Source: Nocardia niigatensis NBRC 100131
GTDB lineage: Bacteria; Actinomycetota; Actinomycetes; Mycobacteriales; Mycobacteriaceae
Direction of reading: 5' to 3'
NCBI RefSeq assembly: GCF_000308655.1
Contig: NZ_BAGC01000053.1
Span: 124,001 to 188,000 of the forward strand
DNA length: 64,000 nt
Shown here one piece after another: positions 51,018 to 59,052 of the stretch; position 1 is the stretch's first letter; each line of letters opens with the position of its first letter. The notes under the pieces are model-generated. The model was not told the origin of the DNA. It saw nothing but the letters and a program-made list of their open reading frames with translations, and did not search any database. The position numbers were made by a program, and so were the translations under genes.

Positions 51018-53237
51018 GTGACCTCCGAGAATCGCCCACCCACCGAAACCCACAGCACGAGCGAGAGCGAGAACCCCGCGATCCCCTCGCCCAGCCCCGC
51101 GACCGATCGCCGGCCCCGCACAGTGAGCGACTGGTGGCCCGAGCAGATCGATGTGTCTGTGCTGCACGCTCATTCCGCCAAATCCAGCCCTCTCGGTCCG
51201 GACTTCGACTACCGTGCAGCCTTCGCCGGGCTCGACGTAGAGGCGCTGCGGGCCGATATCGCCGCCGTCATGACCGACTCCCAGGACTGGTGGCCCGCCG
51301 ATTACGGCAATTACGGCGGCCTGTTCATCCGCATGAGCTGGCACGCCGCCGGCACCTACCGGATCTCCGACGGGCGCGGCGGCGGCGGGCAGGGCGCACA
51401 ACGGTTCGCGCCGCTCAACAGCTGGCCCGACAACGCCAATCTGGATAAGGCACGCCGGTTGCTGTGGCCTGTCAAACAGAAGTACGGTATGCAGCTCTCC
51501 TGGGCCGACCTGCTGGTTTTCGCCGGGAACGTGGCCCTCGAGACAATGGGCTTCCGGACGTTCGGGTTCGGTTTCGGCCGCCCCGACATCTGGGAGGTCG
51601 AAGAGGTGTACTGGGGTCCGGAGGACACCTGGCTCGGCGACGAGCGCTACAGCGGTGAACGCGAACTCGCGAAACCGTTCGGCGCGGTCCAGATGGGTTT
51701 GATCTATGTCAATCCCGAAGGCCCCAACGGCCGCCCCGACCCGGTGGCCGCGGCCCGAGACATCCGGGAGACATTCGGCCGCATGGCCATGAACGACGAG
51801 GAGACCGCCGCGCTGATCGTGGGTGGTCATACCTTCGGCAAGACCCATGGTGCCGGCGACGCGACCCTGGTCGGGCCCGAACCCGAAGCCGCCCCGATCG
51901 AACAGCAGGGGCTGGGTTGGCGGAGCTCCTTCGGCAGTGGAAAAGGCAAGGACGCCATCACCAGTGGGCTCGAGGTGGTGTGGACCCCGACTCCGACCGT
52001 GTGGGACAACAGTTTTCTGGAGACCCTGTACGGGTTCGAGTGGGAGCTCACCAAGAGCCCCGCGGGGGCGTACCAGTGGAAGGCCAAGGACGACGCCGGC
52101 GCCGGCACTGTCCCCGACCCGTTCGGCGGCGCGAGGCGTGGCCCCACCATGCTGACCACCGATCTGTCGCTGCGTGAGGACCCGATCTACCGCGAGATCA
52201 CCAGCCGCTGGCTCGACCACCCGGAGGAGCTGGCGGACGCGTTCGCCAAGGCGTGGTACAAGCTGCTGCACCGCGATATGGGTCCGATCAGCCGCTATCT
52301 CGGCCCGTGGGTGCCCGAGCCGCAGCTGTGGCAGGACCCGGTGCCCGCGGTCGATCACGAATTGATCGACGAGCCCGACATCACGGCCTTGAAGCGCAGG
52401 ATCCTCGAGTCGGGTCTGTCGGTGGCCCAATTGGTCAAGGCCGCGTGGGCATCCGCGGCCAGCTTCCGCAGCACCGACAAGCGCGGCGGCGCCAACGGCG
52501 CGCGGATCCGCCTCGAACCCCAAAGGAGTTGGGAGATCAACGAACCGGCCGAGCTGGCGAAGGTGCTGCCGGTGCTGGAGCAGATTCGTGACGAGTTCAA
52601 CGCTTCGGCCACCGGTGGTAAGCAGGTCTCACTGGCGGACGTGATCGTGCTCGCCGGCTCCGCCGCCATCGAGAAGGCGGCCGCCGCCGCGGGCCACGCC
52701 ATCATGGTGCCGTTCCGGCCGGGCCGCACCGACGCCTCACAGGAGAACACCGATGTGGAGTCGTTCGCGGTGCTCGAACCGCGCGCCGACGGCTTCCGCA
52801 ACTTCGTGCGGTCCGGGGAGAAGGCGCCGGTCGAGCGCCTGCTGGTCGACCGGGCGTACATGCTCGGCCTGACGGCCCCCGAACTGACGGTGCTGCTCGG
52901 TGGCCTGCGTGTGCTCGGCGCGAATCACGGCGGCGCCGAACACGGCGTGTTCACCGATCGGCCCGGGGTGCTGACGAACGACTTCTTCGTCAATGTCGTG
53001 GACATGGGCACCGAGTGGAGGTCCGCGCAGACAGAGAACACCTACGAGGGCTTCGACCGCGCCACCGGTGAGCACAAGTGGACGGCCACCGCGAACGACC
53101 TCGTCTTCGCCTCGCATTCGGTGTTGCGGGCCATCGCCGAGGTCTACGCCCAGCGGGGAATCGAGCAGAAGTTCCTCGACGACTTCGTCGCGGCCTGGGT
53201 GAAGGTGATGGAGAACGATCGTTTCGATCTGACCTGA
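51018..53237 (+). CDS. katG: Catalase-peroxidase KatG
   Basis: A 739-residue bifunctional haem enzyme destroying peroxide and activating isoniazid-type prodrugs. Distal site GGLFIRMSWHAAGTYRISDG (Arg and His). Trp in DSQDWWPADYGNYGG, Tyr in VQMGLIYVNPEGPNG and Met in FGRMAMNDEETAALI form the Met-Tyr-Trp crosslink needed for catalase activity. Proximal His in IVGGHTFGKTHGAG. The C-terminal duplicate domain is complete (to ENDRFDLT). GTG 51018 with AGGAAGGA upstream is the likely start; the longer frame overlaps furA. Followed by a strong hairpin terminator at 53247. Confidence 0.97.
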   Translation: MTSENRPPTETHSTSESENPAIPSPSPATDRRPRTVSDWWPEQIDVSVLHAHSAKSSPLGPDFDYRAAFAGLDVEALRADIAAVMTDSQDWWPADYGNYGGLFIRMSWHAAGTYRISDGRGGGGQGAQRFAPLNSWPDNANLDKARRLLWPVKQKYGMQLSWADLLVFAGNVALETMGFRTFGFGFGRPDIWEVEEVYWGPEDTWLGDERYSGERELAKPFGAVQMGLIYVNPEGPNGRPDPVAAARDIRETFGRMAMNDEETAALIVGGHTFGKTHGAGDATLVGPEPEAAPIEQQGLGWRSSFGSGKGKDAITSGLEVVWTPTPTVWDNSFLETLYGFEWELTKSPAGAYQWKAKDDAGAGTVPDPFGGARRGPTMLTTDLSLREDPIYREITSRWLDHPEELADAFAKAWYKLLHRDMGPISRYLGPWVPEPQLWQDPVPAVDHELIDEPDITALKRRILESGLSVAQLVKAAWASAASFRSTDKRGGANGARIRLEPQRSWEINEPAELAKVLPVLEQIRDEFNASATGGKQVSLADVIVLAGSAAIEKAAAAAGHAIMVPFRPGRTDASQENTDVESFAVLEPRADGFRNFVRSGEKAPVERLLVDRAYMLGLTAPELTVLLGGLRVLGANHGGAEHGVFTDRPGVLTNDFFVNVVDMGTEWRSAQTENTYEGFDRATGEHKWTATANDLVFASHSVLRAIAEVYAQRGIEQKFLDDFVAAWVKVMENDRFDLT

Positions 53238-53246
53238 CCCGGGATC

Positions 53247-53284
53247 GCCGATGCTCGGGCAGGCCGGCAGTCCCGAGCATCGGC
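53247..53284 (+). terminator. Terminator after katG
   Basis: A perfect 13-bp inverted repeat, 53247-53259 against 53272-53284 (core GATGCTCGGG / CCCGAGCATC) with a 12-base loop, 9 bases after the katG stop. No T-tract, as is common for actinobacterial terminators. Confidence 0.75.
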
Positions 53285-53354
53285 CGGGGCCGTGGTCAGG
53301 AGATCACGGCATCGACGGCATTCTTCGGCGCCGACGGCTACGGCGGTGAACGAG

Positions 53355-53527
53355 GGGCGTCCGTGCGCAACGCACACACCCGCGAATGCCTCGGCGGCCT
53401 GGTCGAGCGGTCGATCACCGCCCGCCGATCGGCTCATCGACGAACTCGACCGCATCGCCGTCGACCGCGGCTATCCTGCCGCGCTGCGCTGCGACCACGG
53501 GCCGGAGCCGGCCTGCCAAGCGATGGC
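53355..53527 (+). pseudogene. IS3-family OrfB integrase fragment
   Basis: Two frames joined near 53418 read VRNAHTRECLGGLVERSITA and ADRLIDELDRIAVDRGYPAA followed by LRCDHGPEPACQAMAEN. This is the integrase core around the second catalytic Asp (usual CDNGPEF; here Asn is His and Phe is Pro). The element is cut at about 53527, where IS701-type sequence begins on the other strand. Confidence 0.6.
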
Positions 53528-53529
53528 CG

Positions 53530-54235
53530 AAAACATAATCGGTGCCACGGGATTCGAGCGCAGCGCGCAGCTTCGGGTCGCCGCCGTACACCTCATCGCC
53601 GGTCACCCAGGGGGCGGGCACACCGGCGTCGAGTGCACCGACGATCAATTGTTTCGCCAGAGCGGGTTTGGTGGCGAAACCCACGTCGGCGGGGCACACC
53701 GGCCCGCTCACAGCGGTCCGGGTCGCCCGTCCACGACTTCGGCAGATAGGGCGCGCGGTCGAGGAACGCGTGCCCAGCGCGGGTGGCATAGGTGAGATAC
53801 ACCGCATGCTCGACTCCGAGGCGTTCGACCACTCCTGCCCCTGGCTGTTTTCGATTCTGCCCGCCGTGCCGGTGTACTGACGTTGCACCCCGACGGTCTG
53901 CACGCCCTTCTTGATGTCGCCGGTCTCGTCCACCACAAGCGTCGCATCGACGTCACCCAAATGCTCGATCACTAAGGCGCGCAGGTCATCTCGCAGCCCG
54001 TCCTCATCGCCGCCCGCCGCCGACAACAGACGCTGCATCGCATCCGGCGACCGATCACCGCAATGCTCTGGCAATGTCCAGCAGTTCTTGGCCGGCAGGT
54101 CCGACATCATCGCGGTCAACATCCTTGCCGCGGTCCGGCGAGTCCGCACGAACCGCGCCCCGATCCTGCCGGTCAGCTCGTCGAACTGTCGCCGCCACCG
54201 CAGGACGGCTCCGCTGTCGGGCGCGGCCACCGCCA
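53530..54235 (-). pseudogene. IS701-family transposase, frameshifted and truncated
   Basis: Minus-strand reading: VLRWRRQFDELTGRIGARFV, AAGGDEDGLRDDLRALVIEH and ATLVVDETGDIKKGVQTVGV with QRQYTGTAGRIENSQ (the first DDE Asp). A second frame carries VYLTYATRAGHAFLDRAPYL and PKSWTGDPDRCERAGVP, then the first frame returns with VGFATKPALAKQLIVGALDA and VTGDEVYGGDPKLRAALESR (second Asp). Two compensating indels scramble about 45 codons, and the C-terminal third is missing. IS701-family DDE transposase, inactive. Confidence 0.75.
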
Positions 54236-54320
54236 ATTCAGTTGTGTCCCAAACAAACACAACATGAACACGCGGTGGCCGCGCCACTTCCAGCGCCCTG
54301 ACCAACAGCAGCATCGATCA

Positions 54321-54740
54321 CGAAGTCCGGCTGGAGTACCGGGCGATTCCCGAAGTTCGGACCGCGGGCGTAAACAACCTCATTGCCAGCAACAGCTAGG
54401 TAGTGATTTCGCCAATGTTACGAATGGGCGGGTTCGCGGGCTACCGATTGTTAATGGTGTCTGCAAAAACCCAAGATTGTGATTACAACGCATCGAACTC
54501 ACACCATGACATGCGTCGCCGACCAGGGTGGTATTTCCTCGAATTCTGTTGTGGCACAGACTATTACTGGATCATGACCGCCATGCGCTCATCGTGAACA
54601 GGCGGCAACGTCGACTTCTTCCGTATGTGACCAATCCGAAATACCCCGAGCGTCAACTTAACTCATCGGTGAGCCGCTACCCCCGCTCGGCAGACGGTCC
54701 GCAATCACTGATTCTCGCCTATCTTTCGCAGGAGATGACT
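54321..54740 (+). promoter_or_regulatory. Leader region of the Nit1C cluster
   Basis: 420 bases, AT-richer than the surroundings, without a supported gene, between the IS relic and the first cluster gene. The promoter should lie here. I saw no unambiguous GlnR-type GTNAC-N6-GNAAC box; ATTAC...CGAAC near 54483 is a poor match. Confidence 0.35.
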
Positions 54741-55286
54741 ATGTCCGCACCCACCAAGACGACCGCCGACATCGACAAGGCCATCGAGGAGAACATCGCC
54801 AAGTCCCTCGCTGAGATCCCGCATCCGGCGCTGCCCAAGGGCACCAATATCTACGGCGCGACGAAGATCTTCCCCGACTATCAGGCCGAGGCGGGCGAGA
54901 CCTACTTTACGCTGGTGCACGGTATCGCCCACGAGTCGTCGGTGAGTTTCGTGGCGGTGCTGCAGGCGACCCGTGCGCTGCGGAAGGGGTTCGAGTCCGC
55001 CATCTACTTCTATGGTCCCGGCGCGATCAATGCCATTGCCACCCGCGGCTTCCCGACCACCGGTGACAGCGGGTTCCCCGGCGAGCAGAACATCAACGAG
55101 GCGCTGTCTACCTTCATCAAGGAGGGCGGAAAGGTGTTCGCCTGCCGCTTCGGCCTGGCCCTGCACGGCGCCCGCGAAGAGGACCTCATCGAGGGCGTGA
55201 TCCCCGCGCACCCGCTGGATGTGCAGGACGCGCTGATCCACTACGCGCGCAAGGGCGCCATCATCAACTCCACCTACCAGGTGTAG
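54741..55286 (+). CDS. MSMEG_0572 family nitrogen-starvation response protein
   Basis: A 181-residue protein, first in the nitrilase cluster. Recognised by family-specific stretches LAEIPHPALPKGTNIYGATK, YFTLVHGIAHESSVSFVAVL, SAIYFYGPGAINAIATRGFP and EGGKVFACRFGLALHGARE. The fold resembles DsrE-like small proteins (the cluster's NitA/B-type member), with one conserved Cys in VFACRFG. No enzymatic role is established. AGGAG lies 6 bases before ATG 54741; the upstream extension of the frame is not coding. The next gene follows 9 bases later. Confidence 0.9.
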   Translation: MSAPTKTTADIDKAIEENIAKSLAEIPHPALPKGTNIYGATKIFPDYQAEAGETYFTLVHGIAHESSVSFVAVLQATRALRKGFESAIYFYGPGAINAIATRGFPTTGDSGFPGEQNINEALSTFIKEGGKVFACRFGLALHGAREEDLIEGVIPAHPLDVQDALIHYARKGAIINSTYQV

Positions 55287-55295
55287 GCGGCAGCC

Positions 55296-56354
55296 ATGAC
55301 CGAGGTATCCACACGAGTAGACCTCGCGCTACTCGGCATCCGCGTCGATGTACCGGTGCAGCGCCGTTCCGGAGCCGGGCCCAGCGACGACGGTCATGTG
55401 CTGTTCGGGGGTGCCGGCGCTGCCATCCCCATCCGCTCCGACTCGCCGTACACCCTGCGTGGCGACCGACTGCTCCTCGACGGCGCCGACCTCGGCGTCT
55501 CGGTGGAACCGGTGCGGCGGCCGCGTTTCTATGATCTAAGGACCGCCGACGGCGTCGCCTATGAGCAGATCGCCAAACTGCACGGCGCGGACGTCCTCGC
55601 GACCACTGTCGTGCAAACCTGCATCCGTTACGCCGAGGACCAGCGCTGCCGGTTCTGTGCCATCGAGGCATCCCTCGACGCGGGTCTGACCATCGCGGTC
55701 AAGCGCCCCGAGCAACTGGCCGAGGTCGCCGCCGCGGCGGTCCGGCTCGACGGGGTGCGCCAAATGGTCATGACCACCGGCACCTCGGCCGGAAAGGACC
55801 GTGGTGCAAGGCATCTCGCACGCTGCGTGCGAGCGGTCAAGCGGGCGGTGCCGAATCTGCCCATTCAGGTGCAGTGCGAGCCGCCAGGGGATCTGGCCGT
55901 GCTCACCGAACTGCACGAGGCGGGGGCCGACTCCATCGGCATCCACGTCGAGTCCCTCGACGACCGGGTGCGCGCCCGGTGGATGCCCGGCAAGTCCACC
56001 GTGCCGATGGCGGAGTACAAGGCGGCGTGGGCCGAGGCGGTCCGCGTGTTCGGCCGCAACCAGGTCTCGACCTACCTCCTGGTCGGCCTGGGCGAAGAAC
56101 CTGACGAATTGGTTTCCGGCGCAAGGGAATTGATCGCCATGGGCGTCTACCCGTTCATCGTCCCGTTCCGGCCACTGGCCGGGACGCTCGCCGTCGACGT
56201 CGACAGGGCGATCGCACCCACGCCGGAAATGCTCGAGGACGTCACCCGCCGGGTCGCCCTCGAACTGCGCGCTGCCGCGATGTTCGGCGCAGGGCAGAAG
56301 GCAGGCTGCGCGGCATGTGGGGCGTGCAGCGTGCTGCAGACCGCGGGAGGCTGA
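55296..56354 (+). CDS. Radical SAM protein, MSMEG_0568 family (NitD-like)
   Basis: A 352-residue biotin-synthase-like radical SAM protein. The cluster-binding Cys are 109, 118 and 121 (TCIRYAEDQRCRFCAIE), a CX8CX2C spacing rather than the usual CX3CX2C. Further elements are VMTTGTSAGKDRGARHLARC, LPIQVQCEPPGD, STYLLVGLGEEPDELV, and a C-terminal GCAACGACSV with three more Cys that might hold a second cluster. The product is unknown; in this cluster it is thought to work with the nitrilase, acetyltransferase and AIR-synthase-like domains on one metabolite. Downstream start is 1 base from its stop. Confidence 0.9.
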   Translation: MTEVSTRVDLALLGIRVDVPVQRRSGAGPSDDGHVLFGGAGAAIPIRSDSPYTLRGDRLLLDGADLGVSVEPVRRPRFYDLRTADGVAYEQIAKLHGADVLATTVVQTCIRYAEDQRCRFCAIEASLDAGLTIAVKRPEQLAEVAAAAVRLDGVRQMVMTTGTSAGKDRGARHLARCVRAVKRAVPNLPIQVQCEPPGDLAVLTELHEAGADSIGIHVESLDDRVRARWMPGKSTVPMAEYKAAWAEAVRVFGRNQVSTYLLVGLGEEPDELVSGARELIAMGVYPFIVPFRPLAGTLAVDVDRAIAPTPEMLEDVTRRVALELRAAAMFGAGQKAGCAACGACSVLQTAGG

Positions 56355-56355
56355 C

Positions 56356-57819
56356 ATGACCACCACCGAACCCTCTCGGACACAACGCTCCTGGATCGAC
56401 GACGCACCCGAGCCCAGCGCAGTATCTCTCGATTACTGCGTCCTGTCCGGGCATCCGGATCCGGTCGAACCCGAGGACGGATTCCTGATCCGCCCGGCCG
56501 ACGTCCGGCAACTGGCCGCCTACCGGGCACTGCGCCGCGAGAACTTCGTGATCGAGCAGGGCTTGTTCCGCGGCAGCGACGCCGACGATATCGACGACGA
56601 CCCACGCACTACCGTGCTGGTCGCCCTGACACCGGACGGCACCGTACTCGGTGGCGTCCGGGTCGCACCGGCCACCGCCGAAGACCTCGGATGGTGGACC
56701 GGTAGCCGCCTGGTCGTGGACTGCGGACGCCGCACCCGCGGCGTGGGCAACGCCCTGGTCCGCACGGCCTGCGCCTACGCCGAGAGCAACAATGTGCTGC
56801 GTTTCGAGGCGACCGTGCAGGCGCGCTACGCCGCCATGTTCACCCAGCTGGGCTGGATTCAGCTGGGCGAGAAGGAGATCAACGGGACGCCCCACGCTCG
56901 GATGCGCTGGCCGATCAACCGCATCGAACGGTTGGCCCACGCCACCAAGTCGATGCTCGGCCCGCTGCTGGGCGACCTCGGTGGACAATCGATGACTCTG
57001 GGCGGCAATGGATTCCGGGGCGACGACGGCGCCCCGGTGCCCGGCAGCGACCTCATCGCCGCCTGTGACGCGATCCTGCCATCGATGATGGAGCGTGATC
57101 CGGAATGGGCCGGATGGTGTTCGGTGCTGGTCAACCTCAATGATCTGTCGGCCATGGGCGCGGAACCCATCGGTCTGCTCGACGCCGTCGCCGCCCCGAC
57201 ACGCTCGTTGCTGACCAGGATCATGAGAGGACTGGCCCGCGCGAGCGAGACCTGGGGCGTGCCGGTCCTGGGCGGCCACACCCAGCTCGGCCCGGCATCG
57301 TTGTCGGTCACCGCGCTGGGTCGCGCAGCCCGTCCGGTGCCGGGCGGCGGCGGACGCGTCGGCGACCAATTGCGCCTCACCGCAGACCTCGGCGGCCGGT
57401 GGCGGCACGGATACCCAGGCCGCCAATGGGATTCGTCCTCCCACCGCGATGCCGCCGAGCTCCGCGCGCTGGGCCGGTTCGTCGCCGCGACCTCTCCCGC
57501 CGCCGCCAAGGACGTCAGCATGGCGGGAATCGCCGGAACGGCGGGCATGCTGGCCGAGGCATCCGGGGTCGGCGTCGAATTGGAGGTGGCGCGTATCCCG
57601 CGACCGGCGAATGCCGCTCTCGCGGAATGGATCACCTGCTTCCCCGGCTTCGCCATGCTGACCACCGACCGCCCCGAAGCCGCCATCGCCGACCCCGGCC
57701 CGGCCACATCCGCAGTGTGCGGCGTACTCACCTCCGCTCCCGGCGTGCGCCTGCGCTGGCCGGACGGAAGAACCACGACAGCGGTGCCTGGCACCGTCAC
57801 CGGATTGGGACACTCATGA
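56356..57819 (+). CDS. Fused GNAT acetyltransferase / AIR-synthase-like protein (MSMEG_0567)
   Basis: A 487-residue two-domain protein. Residues about 45-200 are a GNAT domain: FLIRPADVRQLAAYRALRRE, TPDGTVLGGVRVAPAT, CGRRTRGVGNALVRTACAYA (acetyl-CoA loop RxxGxG/A type), YAAMFTQLGWIQLGE. Residues about 225-485 are a PurM/SelD-like AIR-synthase-related ATP domain: ACDAILPSMMERDPEWAGWC, VNLNDLSAMGAEPIGLLDAV, PVLGGHTQLGPASLSVTALG, DVSMAGIAGTAGMLAEASGV. In cyanobacterial and proteobacterial Nit1C clusters these are separate genes, so the fusion implies sequential action. Overlaps the nitrilase start by ATGA. Confidence 0.9.
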   Translation: MTTTEPSRTQRSWIDDAPEPSAVSLDYCVLSGHPDPVEPEDGFLIRPADVRQLAAYRALRRENFVIEQGLFRGSDADDIDDDPRTTVLVALTPDGTVLGGVRVAPATAEDLGWWTGSRLVVDCGRRTRGVGNALVRTACAYAESNNVLRFEATVQARYAAMFTQLGWIQLGEKEINGTPHARMRWPINRIERLAHATKSMLGPLLGDLGGQSMTLGGNGFRGDDGAPVPGSDLIAACDAILPSMMERDPEWAGWCSVLVNLNDLSAMGAEPIGLLDAVAAPTRSLLTRIMRGLARASETWGVPVLGGHTQLGPASLSVTALGRAARPVPGGGGRVGDQLRLTADLGGRWRHGYPGRQWDSSSHRDAAELRALGRFVAATSPAAAKDVSMAGIAGTAGMLAEASGVGVELEVARIPRPANAALAEWITCFPGFAMLTTDRPEAAIADPGPATSAVCGVLTSAPGVRLRWPDGRTTTAVPGTVTGLGHS

Positions 57820-58739
57820 CCGAACTAACGATGTCGGTGGCCGCCGCCGAATTCGGCCGCGACATGGAAGCCTGCTACGCCACCATCGCGGGGCTGATCG
57901 AACAGGCCCATGCCCGCGGCAGCCGTCTGCTGGTACTGCCCGAAGCCTGCCTGGGCGGATACCTGCCCAGCCTCGGCGGCGGAACCGAGAGCGACGAGGC
58001 CAGGCAACGCCGGCTACGGAGCCTGCCACCTGCCCTCACCCTCGATGGACCAGAGTTGCGCCGCATCGCCGAGATGGCCGGGGACCTGGTCATCACGCTA
58101 GGCTTCTGCGAAGCCGACGGCGACGTGCGCTACAACGCCGCCGTGACGCTGCATGGCGACGGAATTCTCGGCTCCTACCGCAAGGTGCACCAGCCACTCG
58201 GCGAAAACCTCTGCTACGCAGCGGGATCCGAATACCAAGCCTTCGACACCCCGGTCGGCCGGATGGGGATGCAGATCTGCTACGACAAGGCCTTCCCCGA
58301 AGCGGCCCGCGCTCTGGCACTGGACGGCGCGCAGATCATCACCTCGCTCTCGGCGTGGCCCACCGCCCGCACCGCCACCGCCGAACGCCTCGAGGACGAC
58401 CGCTGGACACAGCGCTTCGACATCTACGACCGCGCCCGCGCCCTGGAAAACCAGGTGGTGTGGATCGCGGCCAACCAGGCCGGCACCTTCGGCTCACTGC
58501 GCTTCGTGTGCAGCGCCAAGATCGTCGGCCCCGGCGGCGAGATTCTCTCCAGCACCGGCACCGAAGCAGGGCTGGCCACGGCGACCGTCGACGTCGACCA
58601 CGTGCTCGAACTCGCCCGCGGCGGCGGCATGTACAACCTGGGCGACCGGCGACCGGAGCTCTACAACCGAGTCGTCGCCAAGCACGGGGTCGTGGGACAG
58701 CCCGGCGTACCCGAACAGCTGGCGGCTGCTCATGCCTGA
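57816..58739 (+). CDS. Nitrilase of the Nit1C cluster (intact triad)
   Basis: A 307-residue carbon-nitrogen hydrolase. The catalytic residues are present: Glu43 (LLVLPEACLGGYLPSL), Lys123 (GSYRKVHQPLGENLCY) and Cys155 (RMGMQICYDKAFPEAARALA). VWIAANQAGTFGSLRFVCSA is also conserved. Should hydrolyse a nitrile (or amide) to the acid and ammonia through a thioester on Cys155. Cluster homologues in Pseudomonas are linked to growth on cyanide as nitrogen source. ATGA overlap with the upstream gene; its last 8 bases overlap the next gene, so translation is coupled on both sides. Confidence 0.92.
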   Translation: MTELTMSVAAAEFGRDMEACYATIAGLIEQAHARGSRLLVLPEACLGGYLPSLGGGTESDEARQRRLRSLPPALTLDGPELRRIAEMAGDLVITLGFCEADGDVRYNAAVTLHGDGILGSYRKVHQPLGENLCYAAGSEYQAFDTPVGRMGMQICYDKAFPEAARALALDGAQIITSLSAWPTARTATAERLEDDRWTQRFDIYDRARALENQVVWIAANQAGTFGSLRFVCSAKIVGPGGEILSSTGTEAGLATATVDVDHVLELARGGGMYNLGDRRPELYNRVVAKHGVVGQPGVPEQLAAAHA

Positions 58740-59052
58740 GATGACCTTCGACATCCGCTGGCCGAATGGCGCTGTCCAGAGCTGTTATTCGCCGTCGCTG
58801 GTCATTCACGACCACCTCGCTACCGGCGTGGACTATCCGGTCGACGAATTCCTGCGACGCGCCTCGACCGCGTTGACCATCGCCGCCGAACGCGTGAGGG
58901 AAAAGTTCGGCTTCTATTGCAGCTCCGCCGTGCAGACCCTGGACGCCATCGAAACCGCTGCCGCACAAGCCCGTACGGCCCCCGGCTCGGTGCGTGTGCT
59001 GTCGATGACCCCACCGTCGGCGCAGGCCGCTACCCCCGGAGGAAAACCGTGA
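58732..59052 (+). CDS. MSMEG_0570 family nitrogen-starvation response protein
   Basis: A 106-residue small protein of the cluster-specific family: MTFDIRWPNGAVQSCYSPSL, HDHLATGVDYPVDEFLRRAS, VREKFGFYCSSAVQTLDAIE. It has Cys in QSCYSPS and FYCSSA, both in conserved-looking contexts. No known fold or activity (NitG-like). Starts within the nitrilase gene and ends overlapping the flavoprotein start (GTGA), so it is surely co-translated with them. Confidence 0.88.
   Translation: MPEMTFDIRWPNGAVQSCYSPSLVIHDHLATGVDYPVDEFLRRASTALTIAAERVREKFGFYCSSAVQTLDAIETAAAQARTAPGSVRVLSMTPPSAQAATPGGKP

Noticed and set aside
51003..52523. A 506-codon open frame opposite katG
   Set aside because: Shadow frame: katG on the plus strand has all catalytic motifs, and the antisense translation has no recognisable features.
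54440..54520. GlnR operator upstream of the nitrilase cluster
   Set aside because: The best match (ATTAC then CGAAC) has wrong spacing and a mismatch at the key G. The family names suggest nitrogen control, but the sequence does not show it.
56242..57813. A 523-codon open frame opposite the GNAT/AIR fusion
   Set aside because: Shadow of a gene with clear domains, in the middle of a same-strand overlapping operon.
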